From positions 1 through 11,838 of the forward strand of contig CALDSP010000009.1 in NCBI GenBank assembly GCA_937924465.1: a stretch of 11,838 bases of DNA. Direction: 5' to 3'. Positions 7,279 through 11,838 of the stretch are shown here, piece after piece. This stretch comes from an uncultured Leptospiraceae bacterium (lineage in GTDB: Bacteria > Spirochaetota > Leptospiria > Leptospirales > Leptospiraceae). Below the pieces are notes generated by a model that searched no databases, was not told where the DNA came from, and saw nothing but the letters and a program-made list of their open reading frames with translations. The position numbers and the translations under genes were made by a program. Position 1 is the first letter of the stretch; each line of letters starts with the position of its first letter.

Positions 7279-7292
7279 GATATTGAGAATCA
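7278..7292. promoter_or_regulatory. Second, degenerate Fur-like box next to the bfr operator
   Basis: TGATATTGAGAATCA agrees with the Fur 7-1-7 consensus TGATAATNATTATCA at 11 of 14 positions. Its centre (7285) is 16 bp from the centre of the perfect palindrome and the two touch at base 7278. Tandem sites of this kind often bind two dimers of a Fur-family repressor. In DNA this AT-rich a chance match is possible, so confidence is limited. Confidence 0.35.
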
Positions 7293-7343
7293 AAAACATA
7301 AATAGAAAATTAAATATTGGTACAACTTGGAATTTCCGATAAA

Positions 7344-7349
7344 TATAAT
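7344..7349 (+). promoter_or_regulatory. Possible -10 box of the SPOR gene, implying a leaderless mRNA
   Basis: A perfect TATAAT ends 8 nt before the ATG at 7358, and the eight bases between contain no Shine-Dalgarno. Transcription would start at about the A of the ATG. The expected -35 position (about 7320-7326) is poor. The context from the box to the ATG closely copies that of the histidine kinase gene. Confidence 0.4.
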
Positions 7350-7357
7350 GTATTTCT

Positions 7358-8029
7358 ATGCAAAATATTGATTACGCAAAAAAATTTCGTAAAAAAAAGC
7401 TATTTCATCAACAGCATACGGAAACACCTAATCAAACTATATCTCGATCGGGAAATTTTTATCGTGAAAAAAAATATTCTCAATTATACACTCAAAAGAC
7501 CAAAGAGGTTCCTAAGTTTGATTTTACTCCTACGATTTCTTTTTGGTATTTTCTTTTAATTGGGGTTTTTTTGTTTACTTCTGGTATGTTCGTTGGTATG
7601 AAAATTTCTCAAAAAGAAGCTGATTTTGCTAGTGGCGAAATCCAATCTTTCAAAAATATCTCTGAGGATACAGAAACTTCATTTCCTGAAAAAACAAGAG
7701 CGGAAATTTCAGAACCTCTTTCTTCGGAGTCTGAAGAAAATAAGTTTTTTTCTTCTATACCCAAAAATCTCCAATTTCCTCCTAAATTAAACCAAACAAA
7801 TTACATGATTCAACTTGGAACTTTTACTCCTGAAGATGCCAACAAATATGCTGCTTCTCTCATTCATGAAAAACAAGAATTTCAAGGGAGAGTTTTTCGC
7901 ACAAGTACTGGAAAACTTTATTTGGGATTTTACTATGATTTGAAAGAGGCTAAAAATGTATTAAAAAAAGTTAAAAAATTTCAAGGAGGAATTTTTCAAG
8001 AAGCTGAAATCAAGAATGTTCAATTTTAA
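7358..8029 (+). CDS. Single-pass membrane protein with C-terminal SPOR domain
   Basis: The 223-residue protein has a basic cytoplasmic N-terminus (residues 1-58, rich in Lys, Arg and Gln), one membrane helix (about 59-81), a Ser/Glu-rich periplasmic linker (about 85-140) and a SPOR domain (about 147-223). The SPOR fold is indicated by NYMIQLGTFTPEDANKYAAS, then GRVFRTSTGKLYLGFYYDLK and EAKNVLKKVKK, the usual beta-alpha-beta repeat. SPOR domains bind peptidoglycan stripped of stem peptides and often mark division or septal proteins; FtsN and DamX have this same inside-TM-linker-SPOR order. A role in cell-wall remodelling is therefore likely, but the specific one is unknown. The gene stands alone, divergent from bfr (164 bp between starts) and convergent with gyrB (58 bp between ends). 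It has no Shine-Dalgarno and a TATAAT 8 nt before the ATG. Confidence 0.87.
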   Translation: MQNIDYAKKFRKKKLFHQQHTETPNQTISRSGNFYREKKYSQLYTQKTKEVPKFDFTPTISFWYFLLIGVFLFTSGMFVGMKISQKEADFASGEIQSFKNISEDTETSFPEKTRAEISEPLSSESEENKFFSSIPKNLQFPPKLNQTNYMIQLGTFTPEDANKYAASLIHEKQEFQGRVFRTSTGKLYLGFYYDLKEAKNVLKKVKKFQGGIFQEAEIKNVQF

Positions 8030-8087
8030 TTTTAATAAAGTTCTCTCTGAAGTATTATAACAAGTTCTCGTGTAGAAATATTTTATT

Positions 8088-10001
8088 TCATAAATCCAAG
8101 TTTAAAACTTTGGTTGCATTTTCTTCTATAAACTTTCTACGCGGAGCCACTTCATCTCCCATTAAAATATTAAATGTATTTTCTGCTTCTACTAAGTCAT
8201 CTAAACGAACTTGTAATATAAGTCTATTTTCGGGATTCATGGTTGTTTCCCAAAGTTGTTCAGGATTCATTTCTCCTAAACCTTTATAACGTTGGATGAC
8301 AATCTTAGAATCTTTTCCAAAATTGTTTAAAATATTTTCTTTCTCTTTATCGGAGTACGCGTACGCTTGTTCTTTGCCTTTACGAATCAAATAGAGTGGA
8401 GGTTGTGCAATATACAAATGTCCCTTTTCAACAATTGGTCGCATGTGACGAAAGAAGAAAGCTAAAAGCAGTGTGCGAATATGGGAACCATCAACATCTG
8501 CGTCAGTCATAATAATGATTTTATGATAACGAAGTTTTTCAATATCAAATTCATCTTCCCCTATACCTGTGCCAATTGCCGAAATTAAAGTGCGAACTTC
8601 TTCATTACTTAAAACTTTATCTAAACGTGCTTTTTCAACATTGATAATTTTTCCTTTTAAAGGTAAGATAGCTTGGGTATTTCTATCTCGTCCTTGTTTA
8701 GCAGAACCACCAGCAGAGTCTCCCTCTACTAAAAAAAGTTCACAAATACTTGGATCTTTTTCTGAACAATCCGCTAATTTTCCCGGAAGTCCTCCTCCTT
8801 CTAAAACTGTTTTACGTCGGGTGAGTTCTCTCGCTTTACGTGCTGCCTCTCTTGCTTTTGCTGCAAGAATTGCTTTTTCTAAAATTTTTTTTAAGACCAA
8901 AGGATTTTCTTCAAAATAACGACTCAATCCTTCTCCCACTATAGTCTGCATGAGCCCTTTGACTTCTGCATTTACAAGTTTTTCTTTAGTTTGGGAGTTA
9001 AATTGTGGTTGAGGAATTTTAATAGAAATAACTGCAGTGAGTCCTTCTTTTACATCTTCTCCACTGAGTCCGACTGCATGTTTTTTGGAAAGTATCGCAT
9101 CTTTTTTTAAATAATCATTCAACGTCCTAGTAAGTGCTGCGCGAAATCCTTCTAAATGTGTTCCACCTAAGTTGTTGTTAATAGCATTAGTAAAGCAAAA
9201 AATATTTTCTGTATAAGTATCAGAATACTGTAAGGCAATTTCTGCTTCAAGAGACTCTATTTTATCTTGAAAATGAATTACGTCATGTAGTGGGTGTTTA
9301 GCTTGATTGAGAAGTTCCACAAAAGAAAGAATTCCACCACTATAGCAGAATTCATCTGAATGAGTTTCTTCACGACGTAAGTCAATGATTTTTAAAGTGA
9401 GTCCTTTATTGAGAAATGCCATTTCTCTAAAGCGAGCTGACAAAATGTCATAATTGAATTCTGTTGTAGTAAAAATACTTGCGTCTGGTTTAAATCGAAC
9501 TGTGGTTCCAGTTGAGACCGACTCTCCAATTACTTTTACTGGTTCAATAGGGACCCCTTTTTTGTACTTTTGATAATAACGTTTTCCATTTTGATCTACC
9601 TCAACCTCCAACCATTCGGAAAGAGCATTTACGACGCTCACTCCAACTCCATGCAATCCTCCTGAAACCTTGTAAGCGTCATTCTCAAACTTCCCTCCTG
9701 CATGAAGTACAGTCATGACTACTTCAATTGTAGAAATGTTTCGTTCGGGATGAATTCCAGCAGGAATACCGCGCCCGTTATCAGAGACTTCAATTACATT
9801 TTCAGGTAGAATTTTTATAAGAATATGAGTGCAGTGACCTGCCATTGCCTCATCCACAGAATTGTCTACTACTTCATAGACCATTTTGTGCAGTCCACTT
9901 TCATCTTGGGTACCAATGTACATACCCGGTCTTTTTCGAACTGCTTCCAGACCTTCTAAAATTTTGATTTTTTCCGCGCCATAGCTTGCTTCTTGGATCA
10001 T
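8088..10001 (-). CDS. gyrB: DNA gyrase subunit B
   Basis: The 637-residue protein is the ATPase subunit of DNA gyrase, which with GyrA introduces negative supercoils. The GHKL ATPase domain covers about 1-215, with catalytic Glu43 (YEVVDNSVDEA), SDNGRGIP (73-80) and GGLHGVGVSVVNALS (114-128). The transducer domain follows to about 385, including QTKEKLVN. The TOPRIM domain has EGDSAGGSA (Glu427) and DADVDGSHIRTLLL (Asp500, Asp502 and Asp504). The tail has IQRYKGLGEMNP and PRRKFIEENA. It lacks the roughly 170-residue insert of E. coli GyrB, and the length is normal for the short form. GyrB rather than ParE is indicated by its overall similarity, though single-gene discrimination by eye is not absolute. 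It lies 53 bp downstream of alaS on the same strand. gyrA, recF and dnaA are not adjacent on the visible side. The start MIQEASYGAEKIKILEGLEA is standard, but the ATG has no Shine-Dalgarno. Confidence 0.97.
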   Translation of the reverse strand: MIQEASYGAEKIKILEGLEAVRKRPGMYIGTQDESGLHKMVYEVVDNSVDEAMAGHCTHILIKILPENVIEVSDNGRGIPAGIHPERNISTIEVVMTVLHAGGKFENDAYKVSGGLHGVGVSVVNALSEWLEVEVDQNGKRYYQKYKKGVPIEPVKVIGESVSTGTTVRFKPDASIFTTTEFNYDILSARFREMAFLNKGLTLKIIDLRREETHSDEFCYSGGILSFVELLNQAKHPLHDVIHFQDKIESLEAEIALQYSDTYTENIFCFTNAINNNLGGTHLEGFRAALTRTLNDYLKKDAILSKKHAVGLSGEDVKEGLTAVISIKIPQPQFNSQTKEKLVNAEVKGLMQTIVGEGLSRYFEENPLVLKKILEKAILAAKAREAARKARELTRRKTVLEGGGLPGKLADCSEKDPSICELFLVEGDSAGGSAKQGRDRNTQAILPLKGKIINVEKARLDKVLSNEEVRTLISAIGTGIGEDEFDIEKLRYHKIIIMTDADVDGSHIRTLLLAFFFRHMRPIVEKGHLYIAQPPLYLIRKGKEQAYAYSDKEKENILNNFGKDSKIVIQRYKGLGEMNPEQLWETTMNPENRLILQVRLDDLVEAENTFNILMGDEVAPRRKFIEENATKVLNLDL

Positions 10002-10013
10002 ACTATGAGAAGT

Positions 10014-10019
10014 ATTTTA
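10014..10019 (-). promoter_or_regulatory. Weak -10-like box before gyrB
   Basis: TAAAAT on the minus strand ends 12 nt before the gyrB ATG, which would leave a leader of only about 5 nt. No -35 is found at 16-18 bp; TTGCCT lies too close, at 13 bp. It may allow gyrB to be expressed apart from alaS, but read-through from alaS is equally plausible. Confidence 0.22.
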
Positions 10020-10054
10020 AATAAGCGTGTAGAGGCAATGTTTTTTTAGTGAAA

Positions 10055-11838
10055 TTATTTTTCTTGTAATTCTCTTTTGAGTGCTTCTAAAAGTTGCTGA
10101 AAATTTTCAATCTTTTTTGCAGAGCCTTGAGCCATGTCTATTTTCCCCCCTCCTTTTCCTTCTACTATAGGGAGAGTTTTTTTCATAAGTTCATTGCAGT
10201 TGAGCCCATGACTAATTGCTTCTTTTCCAGCCATAAATAAGATTGCATTGTCCTTATTCTTTACGTGAACAACAAAAAAGATGTTTGCGAATTTATTTTT
10301 TAAGCTATCTCCTAACTCTTTAACTATTTCTATTTTTATGTTTTCTACGTTATGTGATAGAAATAAAAATTTTCCTATTTTTTCTATTTTTTCAATTAAT
10401 ATATTTTGATTAGAAAGCAAGTCTTGTGCTAGTTTACTTTCTTTTTGTTTCTTAACTTGGTGAAGAAAGTTTTTCTTTTCATCTAATATCATTTCTAAAT
10501 TTTGTTTTAGTTTTCGAAATTCAAAGACTGCTTTGGAACCTTTTTCTTCGAAAGTTTGCTGAATTTGTTTTGGGTTAGGTAAGTTTACTGTTATGAAGTG
10601 TTCATTGTTGTTAAAAAATTCTTTAAGTTTAGAATTTATTTCTCCAATTTGATATCCAATTTCTTGGAACTCTTCTTGGAAATATTCTATTACCTTAGGA
10701 CCGCATAGGGCTTCAATGCGTCTATTTCCAGCACCCGGACTACTCTCTTTTCGAATTAAAAAATACTCTATTTCTTTTGTGTTTGATACATGGCATCCTC
10801 CGCAGAATTCAGAAGAAAATTCTCCCATTTGCACAACTCGAACCTTATCCCCGTACTTTTCTTCAAAAAAATAAAGTGCTCCTGTTTTCTTGGCTGTCTC
10901 TAAATCATATATATTTGTAGTAACTCCTACTCTAGCAGAGATTGCATTGTTTACGTCTTCTTCAATTTTAAGAATCTCTTCCATTTGTAAAGGGTTTGGA
11001 TGTGAGAAATCAAATCGTAAATATTCATGTGAAACTAAAGAGGCTTTCTGCGTTACGTGAGTACCTAAAGTTCTTCGTAAAGCCGCATGAAGTAAATGAG
11101 TACCAGAATGATGATAAGTTAAAAGTTTGCGTCTTTGTTCTTCTACTTCTGCTATAACTTCAATCCCTGTTTGAAACTCTCCGGAAAGAACAACTCCAAT
11201 ATGCAGATAAATATCATTTTCTTTTTGAGTGTCTAAAACTTGAAATACGCTTGTATTTGTTTTAATGTATCCCGTATCTCCAATTTGTCCCCCCGACTCT
11301 GCATAGAAAGGAGTTTCTTTGAGAATTAAAATTCCTTTTTCACCTGCTTTAAGTATTTGTTTGGGTTTTTCTAAATCTAAAATGCCAACTATCTTAGATT
11401 TGGACGTTAGGTGCAAATATCCTAAAAACTCTGTGGGTGTAGTAGGAATTAAATTAGGATCTAAAAATACAGCAAGTTTTTTCCCTTTCCATGTTTCCCT
11501 TGATTGATTTCGATCTTTTTCAAGTTCTTGTAAAAAACCTTCTTCATCACATTCATAACCTTTCTCTGTGAGCAATTCTTTCGTAAGCTCAAAAGGAAAT
11601 CCATAAGTTCCATATAACTTAAATAAATCTTTTCCAGAAAAAATTTTTTCACCTTTCCTAGAATAACTCTGAAGTAAATGTTCTATGTGTTCTAAACCGA
11701 TTTCTAAAGTATTTAAGAAAAGTTTTTCTTCTGCAAAGATAGTATTTTCAATTATCCTTTGTCTTTGTATAAGTTCAGCATATTCTTCCCCGTAAATTTC
11801 AACTAGGGTTGGAACTAGTTTATATAAAAACGGTTCAA
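10055..11838 (-). CDS. alaS: Alanyl-tRNA synthetase, C-terminal two thirds (5' end outside window)
   Basis: The reading frame is open from the right edge to the stop at 10055, giving 593 residues that begin EPFLYKLVPTLVEIYGEEYA. The N-terminal class II catalytic core (about 280 residues) lies outside. Visible are the end of the tRNA-recognition region (RIIENTIFAEEKLF, then GTYGFPFELTKELL), and the editing domain, which removes Ser and Gly mischarged on tRNA-Ala. Its zinc ligands are HHSGTH (His243 and His247 of the fragment) and CGGCH (Cys345 and His349). Next come SSPGAGNRRIEALCG, a coiled-coil segment (about 435-475) and a C-Ala domain ending GKGGGKIDMAQGSAKK. The usual CGGTH motif has Cys in place of Thr. 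There is no start near 11575: that position is an internal TTG within conserved sequence. gyrB follows after 53 bp. Confidence 0.96.
   Translation of the reverse strand, partial: EPFLYKLVPTLVEIYGEEYAELIQRQRIIENTIFAEEKLFLNTLEIGLEHIEHLLQSYSRKGEKIFSGKDLFKLYGTYGFPFELTKELLTEKGYECDEEGFLQELEKDRNQSRETWKGKKLAVFLDPNLIPTTPTEFLGYLHLTSKSKIVGILDLEKPKQILKAGEKGILILKETPFYAESGGQIGDTGYIKTNTSVFQVLDTQKENDIYLHIGVVLSGEFQTGIEVIAEVEEQRRKLLTYHHSGTHLLHAALRRTLGTHVTQKASLVSHEYLRFDFSHPNPLQMEEILKIEEDVNNAISARVGVTTNIYDLETAKKTGALYFFEEKYGDKVRVVQMGEFSSEFCGGCHVSNTKEIEYFLIRKESSPGAGNRRIEALCGPKVIEYFQEEFQEIGYQIGEINSKLKEFFNNNEHFITVNLPNPKQIQQTFEEKGSKAVFEFRKLKQNLEMILDEKKNFLHQVKKQKESKLAQDLLSNQNILIEKIEKIGKFLFLSHNVENIKIEIVKELGDSLKNKFANIFFVVHVKNKDNAILFMAGKEAISHGLNCNELMKKTLPIVEGKGGGKIDMAQGSAKKIENFQQLLEALKRELQEK

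Noticed and set aside
7317..7559. Plus-strand 80-codon frame overlapping the start of the SPOR gene
   Set aside because: It overlaps the SPOR coding frame, has no ribosome-binding site or family resemblance, and reads the SPOR transmembrane codons in the wrong frame.
8075..8089. GAAATA-TTT-TATTTC inverted repeat between the SPOR gene and gyrB as a terminator
   Set aside because: The stem has six pairs with a single G-C, there is no clear U-tract beyond it, and it overlaps the gyrB stop codon. Chance is likely at this AT content.
8569..8919. Plus-strand open frame antisense to gyrB
   Set aside because: It is fully inside the TOPRIM-coding region of gyrB and its Ser/Lys/Ala-rich product is a mirror of conserved codons, with no start signal.
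11461..11652. Minus-strand reading frame with an ATG at 11652, and a possible alaS start or frameshift near 11575
   Set aside because: The true alaS frame is open without interruption to the window edge and gives conserved AlaRS sequence (GTYGFPFELTKELL and beyond). The 63-codon frame is an out-of-frame shadow and the TTG at 11575 is internal.

Overview
The window is a low-GC (roughly 30 % by eye) stretch of an ordinary bacterial chromosome. The genes resemble those of spirochaetes of the Leptospira type: membrane sensors with PAS/GAF domains, a short GyrB without the enterobacterial insert, a SPOR protein, a WYL regulator and a DUF1858 redox protein. I place it tentatively in or near the Leptospiraceae. 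That rests on gene style, not on a search. I see no mobile element, CRISPR array, rRNA or tRNA.

Layout. (1) Positions 1-3179, minus strand: a tightly packed set transcribed right to left. It holds a 703-residue membrane PAS-PAS-GAF-PAS protein with no output domain, then a 313-residue membrane-anchored protein of unknown function (possibly AsmA-like), then the first 45 codons of a secreted or membrane protein that runs off the left edge. (2) 3281-5404, plus strand: an orphan membrane histidine kinase, divergent from the PAS/GAF protein. (3) 5401-7193, minus strand: an iron/redox group, read as bacterioferritin (bfr), then a CxxC protein (DUF1858), then a WYL transcription regulator. bfr has a very clear 7-1-7 Fur/PerR-type operator upstream, and the DUF1858-WYL pair has its own well-formed promoter. 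(4) 7358-8029, plus strand: a single-pass membrane protein with a C-terminal SPOR domain, divergent from bfr and convergent with gyrB. (5) 8088-11838, minus strand: alaS (5' end outside the window) followed by gyrB, 53 bp apart and probably co-transcribed.

How the genes work together. The left half is signal input: a kinase and a kinase-less multi-sensor protein face each other across a 101-bp intergenic region, with no response regulator in view. The middle is a plausible iron-storage and redox locus under Fur-family control. The right is housekeeping: alanyl-tRNA charging and DNA supercoiling.

Points most worth following: the operator pair at bfr, the bfr-DUF1858-WYL linkage, the sensor protein without output, the large insertion inside the kinase dimerisation domain, and a shared start context in which a -10-like box lies 8 nt before the ATG without a Shine-Dalgarno, suggesting leaderless mRNAs. 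I found no system that I can call clearly new.
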